Shown here piece by piece: positions 33,981 through 44,670 of a stretch of 64,000 nucleotides of DNA (position 1 is its first letter; the number at the start of each line of letters is the position of its first letter). The position numbers and the translations under genes were made by a program. Origin of the DNA: Proteles cristata cristata (Eukaryota > Chordata > Mammalia > Carnivora > Hyaenidae). The DNA lies in contig JAESUZ010000139.1 of NCBI GenBank assembly GCA_017311185.1, positions 186,001 through 250,000 of the forward strand, in the 5' to 3' direction. A model generated the notes under the pieces. The model saw nothing but the letters and a program-made list of their open reading frames with translations. It was not told the origin of the DNA and made no database searches.

Positions 33981-34930
33981 AAGCTGGGTGTTTCAAATCC
34001 TAAGGAAATTATCAAAACAATGACAAAAAGTATATAGCTAATAATCCAGTGAAGATTACAAAGTGAATATAACAAAGTATTACAAAAACCAGTCAATATA
34101 AGAAAAGACAAAAAACACAAAAAAAGAAACAGTGGATAGATGTCAAAATGGAAAACAGATGTAAAAATGGTGGTTTTAGAGCCAAACATATCAATAATTA
34201 TAGTAATGTAAATGTCCTTAATACTCTGGTGAAAGGTATAGCTTGTCACATTTGATGAAAACCAAATTCACATTTAATGTAGACATGGATAAAAGTTGAG
34301 AGATAAGCCAAGATATTATACAAGTGCTAATCAAAAGAAATATGAAGAGGCTATATTGATATCAGATAAAAATAGACTTTTGGACAGGAAATACTGACAG
34401 ATGTGAGGAGGAACATTTCATAATGAAAAAGGGCCCATTATTTTCAAGATGATGTAACAATACTAAATGTGTGTGCAGCCATCCACCTCAGAATACATGG
34501 CGCAAACACGATGGATCACTGATGGGAGATAAAAAGAAACAAAACTTTTGAGATTTCAACACTTCTTTCAGTCATTTACAAAACAAGTATGCCAAAACAT
34601 ATTAAAGATATGTATGACTTGGAGAACATTATCTACTACCTTAATTGACCTCATAGAATACTTCATTCAACAACAGAATGGTATGTGCTTTTCTAGTACA
34701 TATGTAATATTCAGCAAGATAGGCAATATTCTGGGCTGTAACACAAGTCTCAATAACCTTAGACTGATTAAAATATTACAAAATATATTCTGTGACCACA
34801 TCAGAATTAACAGAACTATAGCTGGAAAATACTCAATATTTGGAAAGTAAACAATAAATTTCTAAATAATACATAAGTCAAAAAAGAAATCACAAAGGTT
34901 ATTAGGGCATGGTTTAAACTGAATTAAAAT

Positions 34931-35169
34931 AAAAAACAATACAATAGGGGCGCCTGGGTGGCTTAGTCGGTTAAGCGTCCGACTTTCGCTTAGGTCACGA
35001 TCTCGCGGTTTGTGGGTTCGAGCCCCGCGTCGGGCTCCGTGCTGACTGCCAGCTCAGAGCCTGGAGCTTGTTTCACAGTCTGTGTCTCCCTCTCTCTCTG
35101 ACCCTCCCCTGTTCACGCTGTCTCTCTCTCTCTCCTAGAAATAAGAAAAAAAAAAAAAACAATACAATA
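34931..35169 (+). mobile_element. Young felid CAN-SINE inside the L1M, plus strand
   Basis: Body about 34947-35153. Head GGGGCGCCTGGGTGGCTTAG, ACTGCCAGCTC variant and CCTAGAAATAAG tail. TSD AAAAAACAATACAATA at 34931-34946 and 35154-35169, perfect. Confidence 0.96.
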
Positions 35170-35675
35170 AAAGTTATGCAGTAATAACTAATGCAGTGCT
35201 CAGAGGAAAATTTATGGAATTAAATGCTTATATTAGGAAAGAAAAAGGGTCTACAATCAATGATCTAATAAGCCTCTATGTTAAAAATCTAGGGAAATAA
35301 GCAATATTAATCCATAATAAAAAGAAGGAAGGAAATTATAAAGAGAGGAATCAGTGAAATGGAAAATAGACAAATAAAAGAAAAAAAACAATGAAACCCA
35401 AAACTAGATCTTTGAAAAGATCAATAAAACTGATAAACCTGCGCAAGACTGACTACATATAAACGAGATTAAATGTAAATTGTCAATATCAGGCATGAAA
35501 CAGGGACATCATTATAGATCCTACAGAAATTAAAAGATGAAAAAGTAGTATTAAACTAAGTTTTATAGAGCAGTGAATTTGACAACCTAGATAAATGGAC
35601 AAACTCCTTGAAAGACACAAAACTACCAAACCTCATTTAAGAATAAAAAGATAACCTGAATAAATCTCTATCTTT

Positions 35676-35910
35676 AAAGAAATAGATGGGGCGCCTGGGT
35701 GGCGTAGTCGGTTAAGTGTCCGACTTTCGCTCAGGTCATGATCTCGCAGTTCGTGGGTTCGAGCCCCGCGTCGGGCTCTGTGCTGACTGCCGGCTCAGAG
35801 CCTGGAGCCTGTTTCAGTCTGCGACTCCCTCTCTCTCTGACCCTCCCCTGCTCACGCTGTCTCTCTCTCTCCTAGAAATAAAAAAAAAAAAAAAAGAAAA
35901 AAGAAATAGA
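35676..35910 (+). mobile_element. Young felid CAN-SINE inside the L1M, plus strand
   Basis: Body about 35688-35899. Head GGGGCGCCTGGGTGGCGTAG, ACTGCCGGCTC variant and CCTAGAAATAAA tail. TSD AAAGAAATAGA at 35676-35686 and 35900-35910. Confidence 0.95.
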
Positions 35911-37310
35911 ATACGTAGGTAAAATACTTCTTACAAAGGTAACCTTAGGCCCAGGTGACTACACAGTTCAATTCCTCCAAATATTTAAGGAAACAATAAT
36001 ATAAATTCTACACAAATTCTTCTAGGAAATAGAAGAAGGAACATTTTTTTTTTTAACTCATAACCAGTATTATCTTAGTACCAAAAGGAGACAAGATACT
36101 TTAAGGATACTATACACTAATATTTCCCATGAATATAGACGCAAACATTTTCAACAAAATAGTAGCAAATAGAAATCTAGCAAGGTATAAAAAGGATAAT
36201 ACATCATGTCCAAAAAGTGTTTGTTCCAGGAATGCTATATTGATTCAACATCTGAAAATCAATCAATGTAATTCACCGTATTGACAGAAAAGATAAAAGA
36301 AGAAACCATATGGTCATCTTCATAGATGCAGAAAATCATTTTGACAGAACTCAACACTCATGATAAAGAATCTCAACAAACTGAGAATAGAAGGAAACTT
36401 TCTCAACCTGATAAACTTACCTATGAAAAACCTACAGTTAACTTCATATTAAATGGTGGAAATAAGGCAAAGATGTCTACTCTTACCGTTTCTACTTAGC
36501 ATTACATTAAGGATTTTAACATACTCAGTAAGTCACGAAAAGGAAAGGAATTAAGTAAAAGTATCATTCTTCACATGTGACATGATCTTTCTGTAGAAAA
36601 TTCTAGGGAATATACCTAAAATTACTAGAACAAAGAAATTTAACAAGGTCACAGGATTTAAAATTGACATATGAGAATTAATTGTATTTTTATGTACCGT
36701 CAGAAGACAATTGGAAATTTAAGAAATGTAAGTAAAATGCTATTTAACAATGGCATTAAAAAACATGAAATACCTACAGAAAATGTAACAAAATATGTAT
36801 AAGATCTCTAAGAAGATTTGCTGAAAACTAAGAAGGTTTGCTCACAGCAACTGAAGCCTTAAGTAAATGGAAGGATATATTGTGCCCATGGAGCAAAAGA
36901 TTCAATATTTTAAGATTCAGTTCTTTTTACTATAATCTTTAGAATCATCTAAATCTCAATCAAAATCTCATTGGGAGATTTTTTTGTAGAAATTGACTAG
37001 TTACTATAAAAAGTTTATGAAAGTACGAAGGACCTAGAGTAGCCAGTAAAATCTAGAAAAAGAATGAAGTTGGAGGTTAGACTACTTGATTTCAAAACTT
37101 ACTATAAATCTACAATAATAATGACAGTGTGCTGTTAGCATAAGGATAGATATATAGATCAGCGGAACAGAATGGGGCTTATAAATGGACCAGTACTTCA
37201 TAGAAGCTGATTTTCATTAAAGACACTAGGGAAATTCAGTGAAGAAAAAGACTTCACAAAAGGTTGGAACAATTCTATATTCATTTGGAAAAAGAAATTA
37301 TCCTGATCCT

Positions 37311-37559
37311 TTCCAGGTATCTTTAAGGAACTGAAACATAAAAACAAAGATAATGTACTTTGTGTGTCACCTATGTAAGAAAGATTGGAACTGTAATCAT
37401 CAAATCAACAAAGAAAAGGCTCTTTCTCTGTATCAAAAGATTAGCAAACAGATAGATATTTATAGATTTTAGATTAAAATACGATGTATAAGGAATAAAT
37501 ATTCCTTGCTTTCACCAGATTTCTGCCTCTCCTGATCTTGTCAGATGAGAGGACTTCTA
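37311..37559. other. AT-rich unassigned sequence
   Basis: Follows the L1M without a clear boundary. Nothing recognised. Confidence 0.3.
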
Positions 37560-37655
37560 CCATAATGACCTTTTATGGTTATCATAAGATTTAATAGGCA
37601 TGTTGTAAAGTGCGTGGCACAAAGAATCTTCTCAATAAATAAAATTTTAAAAATT
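37560..37655 (+). mobile_element. MIR 3' end, plus strand
   Basis: GTTGTAAAGTGCGTGGCACAAAG and CTTCTCAATAAATAAAATTTT match the 3' tail of MIR. Confidence 0.55.
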
Positions 37656-37669
37656 ACCCCATACTCTCA

Positions 37670-37855
37670 TTGCTTAACTGTTTGTCTCCCTAACTTTTAT
37701 CCGATTCTGTTATATTTTAGTTCCTTTTCCTCATGAGCACACTTTATTATACCAAACACATTGTAGGTGCCCAAACTGTGTACTTATTTGTACCCCCTAC
37801 AACTATCTTCTAGTGCCTGATACATTTAGATCCTTGAATACAACTTAACTGACTG
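37670..37855 (+). mobile_element. L2 3' end, plus strand
   Basis: TATTTGTACCCCCTACAACTATC, TAGTGCCTGATACATTTAGATCC and the preceding GAGCACACTTTATTATACC follow L2 3' order. Confidence 0.5.
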
Positions 37856-38684
37856 ATCGGCTGGAACCGACCTACAGATGCCTGTCAGAATCTGTTCAAC
37901 TGTTGGCCCCTTTTGTCAGAATCCTTAGAAGGGTGGTACCATTATTTTTAACTCAATATTTTATGTGTGACTCCATAATCTTTTCATAGAATTCTCTCTT
38001 CTTGCCCATTCAGATTCAGACTCTTTTCTGAAGCTCCTCTGTTACTAATTCATAACTAGTAATTCATAGTTCTAATTCATAGAATTCATAATTCCAGGCC
38101 CAACCCTTTAGGAAATACAGTTCAGAAACAAGAATAGAGAGACAGACCAGAGTAAATCGCTTTGAATCTCATTCCCTGATTTCATTCGACTTGTTATGTA
38201 TGTTGGAATTAGGACATATTTTATTGCTAGGAGTTAGAAAACTTATAGGCAGTTTCTTATTGCTTCATTACCTCCCATATTTATTCTCATAATGGAGAAA
38301 GTTAGTAATGTTTAAAAGCTTTAAAAACTCCAAGGAATAGATTTCCTTTATTTTAAGTTTGTTTGGTAGAAAAAAAAAAAATCTGGCTCCAGATAAGATA
38401 ATGGGCTTGCAATTCTTGTCAATTCAATTGTTCACTTGATTATTACTCAATCCTATATGGCTCCAAAGGAACATTTCACAGTGGCTGGTACTAATTTTTT
38501 TTTCTAAATGACCAAATGATCAAAGGTTTTTGGGCCTTTGATTGATCCTAGGCAAATGGTAAAATAGGGAAAGTTGGTTTTATGTTCCTTCCCACCTCTT
38601 TTTATTTATGTAGCATCTTTCCTTTCTTTTCTTTTTTCTTTGCTTTTTATTTTCCCTTCCTTTCTCTTTGTTGTCTCTTCTTTC
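37856..38684. other. AT-rich unassigned sequence
   Basis: An A tract lies at about 38370-38381. No exon or dispersed repeat recognised. Confidence 0.35.
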
Positions 38685-38759
38685 TTCCTTCCTTCCTTCC
38701 TTCCTTCCTTCCTTCCTTCCTTCCTTCCTTCCTTCCTTCCTTCCTTCCTTCCTTCCTTC

Positions 38760-38806
<47 letters not shown>

Positions 38807-38809
38807 TCC
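38685..38809 (+). repeat. Compound (CCTT)n(CTTT)n microsatellite
   Basis: About 19 CCTT units (38685-38762) followed by about 12 CTTT units (38761-38809), both very pure. The serine/proline/leucine- or glutamate/lysine/arginine-only frames covering it on both strands are artefacts. Confidence 0.98.
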
Positions 38810-39039
38810 CTTCTTCCCTAGCCTCAGTCCATGTCTATTACTCAATTGGCTATTAACTAATCCCTGATAAAAATGAACCAATCATTAGATTAGCCTTGTT
38901 AAGAGGGCTGCATTTCACAGTCTAAGTTTGGGGTCAGGCATGACCTTTGCCAAGTGTATGGTGTGTGTAGGGGATAAACAGAGTCCTCCATCCATGGACA
39001 CTTCTTTTGTATTGCTTGGTTTCAGAGTGAGAGAATGAC

Positions 39040-40560
39040 TTTGCTCAAGGAGCTAGAGAAGCTCCATGTAAGATATTTGAGCTGGACCCTAAACAATGAA
39101 CAGTGAGTTTCTTCCAGTGGGGAGGTGATTTGGGGTAAGGGACGGGGGTGGAAAAGAGAAGCAGTGATAAAACATAACAGAAAAGTGGAGCAACTGGCTG
39201 GGCAGAGGTACAGAGATGAAAGAGCAGGGTATATTTTAGGAACATGGAGTAGTCTTGGGTAAATGGGGCAACTGTTGCATTGTAGAAAGTGGAAGGAGAT
39301 TGGAAAAAGCAGAAGAGCAGAGAAAGTAAAACAACAAATGGGCTGGGCTGGATGCTGAAAGGCCATGTATGTGATTCAAAGGAGTCTGACCTAGCAGCGC
39401 TATTGCTGGGCCATAGGGGAGTTCTATTGTTAATTTTTTGAGGAACCTCCACACTGTTTTCCAGAGGGGCTGTACCAGTTTACATTCCCACCAACAGTGT
39501 AAGAGAGTGCCCGTGTCTCCACATCCTCGCCAGCATCTAGACTCCTCTGATTTGCTCATTTTAGCCACTCTGACCAGCGTGAGGTGGTATCTCAGTGTGG
39601 TTTTGATGTGTATTTCCCTGATGAGGAGGGATGCAGAGCATCGTTTCATGTGTCTGTTGGCCATCTGGATGTCCTCTTTGGAGAAGTGTCTGTTCATATC
39701 TTCTGCCCATTTCTTCACTGGATTGTTTGTTTTTTGGGTGTGGAGTTTGGTGAGTTCCTTATAGGTTTTGGATACAGGAGTGCTGTACATGCACAGGGGC
39801 ACATGTACCCCAATGTTCATTGTAGCACTGTCAACAATAGCCAAAACATGGAAAGAGCCTAAGTGTCCATCAACTAATGAATGGATCAAGAAGATGTGGT
39901 TTATCTATACAATGGAATACTACATGGCAATGAGAAGAATGAAATCTGGCCATGTGTAGCGACATGGATGGAACTTGAGGGTGTTAATGCTGAGCGATAT
40001 AAGTCAGGCAGAGAAGGACAGATACTATATGTTTGCACGTATAGGAGAATTAGGAGGAATTTAATGGAGGACCATGGGGGAGGGGAAGGGGAAAAATAGT
40101 GGGGGAGAGGGAGGGAGGCAAACCGTGAGAGACTCTTGAATGCTCAGAACAAACTGAGGACTGATGCGGGTGGGGAGGAGGGAAAGGGGGGTGATGGGCA
40201 TGGCGGAGGGCATTTGTGGGGATGAGCACTGGGTGTTATATGGAAACCAACTTGACAATAAACTATTAAAAAAAACAAACAAAGGAGTCTGACCTGTGGG
40301 CCAGTGGAATGATTAAATTTCTAGTTCAGAAAAATGGAAAAAGGGGAATGATCAAATTTCTATTTTAGAAAATTCTGGTAGCAATGTGGAGGGTGAGTTT
40401 TTGTAGACTGGGAGACCAGTTCTTGGGCTGTTTGCAGTAATCAGTTAAGATATAGTAAAGGCACAGCGGTGGGGAGGAAGAGAAAGAAGGATTGCCTTTT
40501 AGGTAATTAAAAGATAGAATTGATAGCACTTAGTGACCAAGTTCTCCCTCATGCTAGGTC
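39040..40560 (-). mobile_element. Old L2, minus strand, split by a young L1
   Basis: Left part 39040-39376 and right part 40296-40560 resume the same antisense L2 order: AGATATTTGAGCTGGACCC, then the point of insertion in GGAGTCTGACCT, then TGGTAGCAATGTGGAGGGTG, GGGAGACCAGTTC and GTTTGCAGTAATCAGTTAAG. The continuity across the L1 defines an empty-site sequence. Confidence 0.65.
39377..40295 (+). mobile_element. Young twin-primed L1 with perfect 16 bp TSD
   Basis: TSD CAAAGGAGTCTGACCT at 39377-39392 and 40280-40295. Inside it, 39393 to about 39770 is antisense L1 and about 39771-40279 is sense L1 ending in an AATAAACTATTAAAAAAAAC tail. The antisense part, read on the minus strand, encodes the ORF2 C-terminal region with its zinc-knuckle-like CX3CX7HX4C motif (CWRGC...H...C). 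The sense part takes up ORF2 almost exactly where the inverted part stops ([23 protein letters not shown]) and runs through the 3' UTR. 5' truncation plus inversion of the 5' half is the hallmark of twin priming. It is inactive: the ORF2 remainder is split in two orientations and the rest is absent. Near-complete preservation of both pieces and of the TSD suggests a carnivore- or felid-lineage insertion. Confidence 0.95.
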
Positions 40561-40920
40561 ATTTATTCATTAATTCAATCAACATTTATCTGGCCCCCTA
40601 ATGTAGGCAAAGCACTGCAAAATACTTGAGAAGTAAATAGGACATGGCTCGTTCCTCTAACAAGCTCAAAGTTCAGTAAGTAAGGTTGACATTTAACAAT
40701 TAAAATGCAATGCAATGAGTACTATAGCAGAGGTAAGCAATGTGTGCTGCAAGAATACAGACCAAAAAAAAAAAAAAAAGGAAGGTTTCTAAGAAGATCA
40801 CGAAGGCAAATTTGATGTTTTACTCACTATTGTGTCCCTAGCATTTACTTTGAGTTGGAGGACCTACTGTGTGCTGAACAAATATTTATTTAGTAAATAT
40901 TTGAGCTTGGATGAAGAGAT
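40561..40920. mobile_element. L2 pieces
   Basis: 40555-40700 resembles the antisense L2 3' end (TTCATTAATTCAATCAACATTTATC); 40820-40915 resembles the sense 3' end (TGTGTCCCTAGCATTTAC, CTGAACAAATATTTATTTAG). An A tract lies at about 40766-40780. Confidence 0.5.
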
Positions 40921-41775
40921 CTATGGGCAGAAGAATGACAACTCCTTCCTCTCTTTAATTTAGGCTAGAGAAAAGGTCTTTCTTTTGGTTTCGAAAATGG
41001 AAAATGTGTAAGATTGTACCCTTGGTCTTGGGACTTAAGATGGCACTAGATACTTGGTTCTAGACCTTGTCTTCTCTTTTCTTATAGGGCTCATGTAGAT
41101 TATACTGGCAGATGTAAGCCCCTGAGAGCTAGTTAGCCAGAGTAGGGTCAGAATAGCTCTGTTTACATTTTGTTATTTTTTGGTATTTAATAAAGTCTTT
41201 TGGAAAGTCCTAGCTTATTCTATTAGAGATAAGGGAAACTAAGGGAGAGGCTCTGTCCAACCTTTGGCCAGAGATTTAAGGAGACAAGTGTCTACCCAGG
41301 GCCATGAGCTGAAGTAGGAGAATCCTGTGAGGAAGATAAAGCCCCAGGGCAGGGAGTTTTTATTGTTTGTTGGTTGCTCCTATCCGGAAGAATCTCCATC
41401 TAATTCTCAACTTTGGAAGTTTAGTATTTCATTTTATTAAGGAAGGTGGACTAAGTCCATGATCTCTTAATTGCAACTAAGAAATCCAACAAATTCTGAA
41501 AAACAAAGCATTTCTGTAGTTCATTTATTATATAAAACTGACCTAATATGAATTCATTTGGCAGCAAAATATGACCTAAAGTGATGTGAAGCTATTTATA
41601 GCTTAACTTAACCTTAAAAGCGTCTATATGTTTATGTTTTATGGAAGAAACACTTATATGTTTAATTACAGGGTCTTGCCCTAGATATCTATCAGGTGGT
41701 ATTAGATAATATTCAGTAACTGCGCTACCATATTACTTGTTAAAATCTGAAAATTTAAAAATTATCAAGCTACAT
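40921..41775. other. Unassigned unique sequence
   Basis: Nothing recognised; AT-rich from 41500. Confidence 0.35.
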
Positions 41776-42022
41776 CCTGTTCTTAGTGTTTTAAACTTAT
41801 TTTTTAAAGCTTATTTATTTATTTTGAAAGAGAGAGCACACAGGCAGGGGAGGGTCAGAGAGAAGGAGAGACAGAATCCCAAGCAGGCTCCACACCATCA
41901 GCACAAAGCTGATGCGGGGCTCGAACTCACAAACTGTGAGATGGTGACCTGAGCTGAGATCAAGCATTGGTCACTTGACTGTGCCACCCAGACACCCCTC
42001 TGCTCCTCGTGTTTTAGATTAA
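41776..42022 (-). mobile_element. CAN-SINE, minus strand, older copy
   Basis: Body about 41800-41998. The TSD is imperfect: TGTTCTTAGTGTTTTAAACTTA (first 20: TGTTCTTAGTGTTTTAAACT) upstream against TGCTCCTCGTGTTTTAGATT downstream at 42001, four mismatches, consistent with an old insertion. Confidence 0.9.
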
Positions 42023-42097
42023 GGTTTGTGGATTTATATTTCCTTTCAGAGATTAGTAAAGGCCTTTGGACAAGATGACTGTGAATTAAAGTGGGTT

Positions 42098-42350
42098 TTT
42101 TTTTTAATTGAGAAATAACTGACATACAATATTGTGTTAGTATCAGGTATACAACACAGTGATTTGGTATTTATGTACATTATGAAATGTTCACCCCAGT
42201 AAGTCCAGATACCATAGGTCACCACATATAGTTGTTACAATATTATTCATTGTATTTTCTATGCTACCTATACATTATATCTCCATGTCTTTATGTATTT
42301 TATAACTAGAAAATTGTACTTCTTAGTCCCCTTCACCCGTGTTGAATTTT
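42098..42350 (-). mobile_element. Old L1M 3' UTR, minus strand
   Basis: TTAATTGAGAAATAACTGACATAC, GTATCAGGTATACAACACAG, ATGTTCACCCCAGTAAGTCC and AGGTCACCACATATAGTTG follow the antisense 3' UTR order of old L1M elements. Confidence 0.65.
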
Positions 42351-42391
42351 GAAGATGTGTACAAACTTTGTTTTGCTTCTCAACTGAAGGT

Positions 42392-42805
42392 AGTATTAGT
42401 AGTTTGATAGGGATGCCGTAACAAGTGCTACAGACAGGATGGTTTAAGCAACAGAAATTTATTTTATCAAAGTTCTGGAGGCTGGAAATCTCAAGATGAA
42501 GGTGTCAGTGGGTTTGGTTTCTTCTAAAGCCTCTCTCCTTGCTTTGCAGATGGCTGCCTTCATCCTGCGTCCTCACCTGGTCTTTCCCCTGTTTGTCCCC
42601 ATATCCCTGATGTCTCTGGGTATCGGATCTTCTCTTATAGGGACAGTAGTCACATTGGATTAGGGCCCCCTCTCATGGCCTCACTTTTACTTAATCACCT
42701 CTTTGAAGACCTGGTTTCCAAATACAGTCACATTCTGAAGTGCCCAGGACTGGGGCTTCAGCGTATGACTCCTAGAAGGAAAACAGTTCAGCCTATCCTA
42801 TTCTG
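42392..42805 (-). mobile_element. MLT1-type MaLR LTR, minus strand (solo, ancient)
   Basis: Antisense MLT1 order: GGGATGCCGTAACAAGTGC, CAACAGAAATTTATTTTATC, GTTCTGGAGGCTGGAAATC, CACATTGGATTAGGGCCCCC, CTCCAAATACAG-type GTTTCCAAATACAGTCACATTC. Well preserved for its age. No internal sequence is attached. Confidence 0.85.
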
Positions 42806-42918
42806 ACGGGGTGTTTGAAAATGTGTGAATATATTTTTTGGAGGTTACAGTAGACCATAGAGTGTTATTCTCACTTCATGGAGAGGAGCCAGTGCTGCTA
42901 AACTGCCTGTGGTATAAA

Positions 42919-43175
42919 AGAGAGCCCTGCGAAGGGCGCCTGGGTGGCTTAGTCAGTTAAGCGTCCGACTTTCGCTTAGGTCATGATCTCGCGGTTCGTG
43001 GGTTCGAGCCCCGCGTCGGGCTCTGTGCTGACTGCCAGCTCAGAGCCTGGAGCCTGTTTCAATCTGTGACTCCCTCTCTCTCTGACCCTCCCCTGCTCAC
43101 GCTGTCTCTCTCTCTCTCTCTCTCCTAGAAATAAACAAAACATTAAAAAAAAAAAGAGAGAGAGAGAGCCCTGCG
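42919..43175 (+). mobile_element. Young felid CAN-SINE, plus strand
   Basis: Body about 42932-43160. Head GGGCGCCTGGGTGGCTTAG, ACTGCCAGCTC variant, CT array, CCTAGAAATAAACAAAAC tail. TSD AGAGAGCCCTGCG-type: AAGAGAGCCCTGCG at 42918-42931 and AGAGAGCCCTGCG at 43163-43175. Additional GA units on the right may be tail slippage. Confidence 0.94.
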
Positions 43176-43559
43176 TGATGAAGAGTCATCTGCCCAAAAG
43201 GCCAGCAACTTTTCTGGTGTGAGACACCCCCAGGGTGGACCCAAAGAAAGGTGTGGGTTTGCCCCTGGGCTGCGGTCTGTCATGATGGTTTTGTCTCTGA
43301 TGGAAAGCTGAGGCCTGGCGATCTTAAGAACGTTCTCCTCTTACGACGAGTTTGCACTGTCCCCTCTTTACTTACTTTTTAGTTGGTTCCGGTAAATCTT
43401 ATCCCTGGACTTTGTGAAGGAGATATAAAGAACAAATGGATTTAACTATATGAAGTTTAGATTGGGGTCTGGCCCTTCAGTCTCTAGGAATAATGAGGAA
43501 TTGACGCTTTTCATGTTTCTTCAACTCACTTGTGATTCTTAGACTGAACTGGCAGCCCC
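43176..43559. other. Unassigned unique sequence
   Basis: Nothing recognised. Confidence 0.35.
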
Positions 43560-43783
43560 CTTTTTTTTTTCTTTTTAAATATTTATTTTTGAGGGAGAGA
43601 GAGTGCATGCCAGAGCGAGCAGGGGAGGGGCAGAGAGAGAGAGGGTGAGAGAGAGAGAATCCTAAGCAGGCTCTGTGCTCTCGGCGCAGAGCCCAATGCA
43701 AGGGCTTGAACCCACACGGCGATCATGACCTGAGCCAAAATCAAGAGTCAGATGCTTAACCGACTGAGCCACCAGGCACCCCC
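43560..43783 (-). mobile_element. CAN-SINE, minus strand, older subfamily
   Basis: T tract 43560-43570, TAAATATTTATTTTTGAGGG, and head CGACTGAGCCACCAGGCACCC. Carries the ATCAAGAGTCAGATGC segment also seen near 18.66 kb. TSD not clear. Confidence 0.92.
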
Positions 43784-44421
43784 AGTCCTTCTTAAAAATA
43801 AATCCTGCTTTGCCTCTAGGCTTACAGTGGTGGGAAATAAAATTGCATGCAGCGCTTAACACAAGTGCTCCAACGGCCAGGGCACGAATTAGTGCCAGAA
43901 ATGTGCCTCTGGCATGTGGCGCTCTGACGCCTTCCTGGAATGGCCTTTGGCTGCAGACTGTCCCTTTCTTTCCCATTGGGTCCCTTGCTCCTTCCTGCCC
44001 TTTGGTACAAATGAGTGGGCCTCCCTGGTCCCTTTCACGTTTAGAACAGTGATGTGCTTTACAGATATCCTCACGTTCATTAGAGCCATCATAGGTTTGT
44101 TAGGTAAATTATAAGCCAGTGCTCACACAAATGTTAAGAATAAAAACAAAGTGAATCTGTTTCCTAGGCATTCACTGCCCAGACCGTACTCCGTTTATGT
44201 TTTCTTGAGTCATGCTGAATTATTCAGTCCTCTTTTTACAATTTCAACATCCAGGAGAAACAAAAAAACTGTAACAATTGCCACCACAATACATAAATAA
44301 AAATGAATAATTCAGAACTCCTGTCTTATTTTACTCCCCTTGTCTACGTCTGACTGATGCCAGCTTTGCTTTCCATTTCACAGTCCTCAGCGAGTCAGGC
44401 GGAGGAGAATTTTTCAGGTTT
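43784..44421. other. Unassigned unique sequence
   Basis: Frames on both strands at 43810-44114 overlap and are not recognised. Confidence 0.35.
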
Positions 44422-44670
44422 AGAAATAAAGGCATGGAGGGGCGCCTGGGTGGCTCAGTCGGTTAAGCATCCGACTTCGGCTCAGGTCATGATCTTGCGG
44501 TTTGTGGGTTCGAGCCCCGCGTCGGGCTCTGTGCTGACAGCTCAGAGCCTGGAGCCTGTTTCAGAGTCTGTGTCTCTCCCTCTCTCTGACCCTCCCTGCT
44601 CACGCTGTCTCTCTCTCTCTCAGAAATAAATAAAACATTAAAAAAAAAAAAAAGAAAGAAAGACATGGAG
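44422..44670 (+). mobile_element. Felid CAN-SINE, plus strand
   Basis: Body about 44438-44653. GGGGCGCCTGGGTGGCTCAG head, CTGACAGCTCAGAGCC body, CAGAAATAAATAAAACATT tail. TSD GAAATAAAGGCATGGAG / GAAAGAAAGACATGGAG (two mismatches). Its tail resembles the CCTAGAAATAA group but its body has the CTGACAGCTC form, an intermediate. Confidence 0.94.

Larger units (their letters stand above)
31360..37310 (+). mobile_element. Decayed, long L1M, plus strand, split by five SINEs
   Basis: The order of a near-complete old L1 can be followed. About 31360-32190 resembles a 5' UTR (ACAAAGAATCAGCTATTTTC). About 32190-33260 resembles ORF1 (ATGTTCAAGGATGTAAAGAAA, GAAAACAGCCAGAGAAAAAAG). About 34280-35680 is the endonuclease half of ORF2 (CTAATCAAAAGAAATATG, ATTCTGGGCTGTAACACAAG). 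About 35930-37310 is the reverse-transcriptase half (GAATATAGACGCAAACATTT, TGACATGATCTTTCTGTAG, GATCAGCGGAACAGAATGG). Stops and indels are everywhere and no frame survives beyond about 100 codons, so it is inactive. The five SINEs inside add about 1.1 kb. The far 3' end is missing or unrecognisable after 37310. Confidence 0.8.

Noticed and set aside
38574..38881. Frames rich in S/F/L/P on the + strand and in K/E/R/G on the minus strand
   Set aside because: They are translations of the CCTT/CTTT microsatellite.
39236..39889. 217-codon minus-strand frame with clear similarity to L1 ORF2
   Set aside because: It reads through the inverted part of the twin-primed L1, the sense part in antisense, the TSD and the flanking L2. 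It is not a gene.
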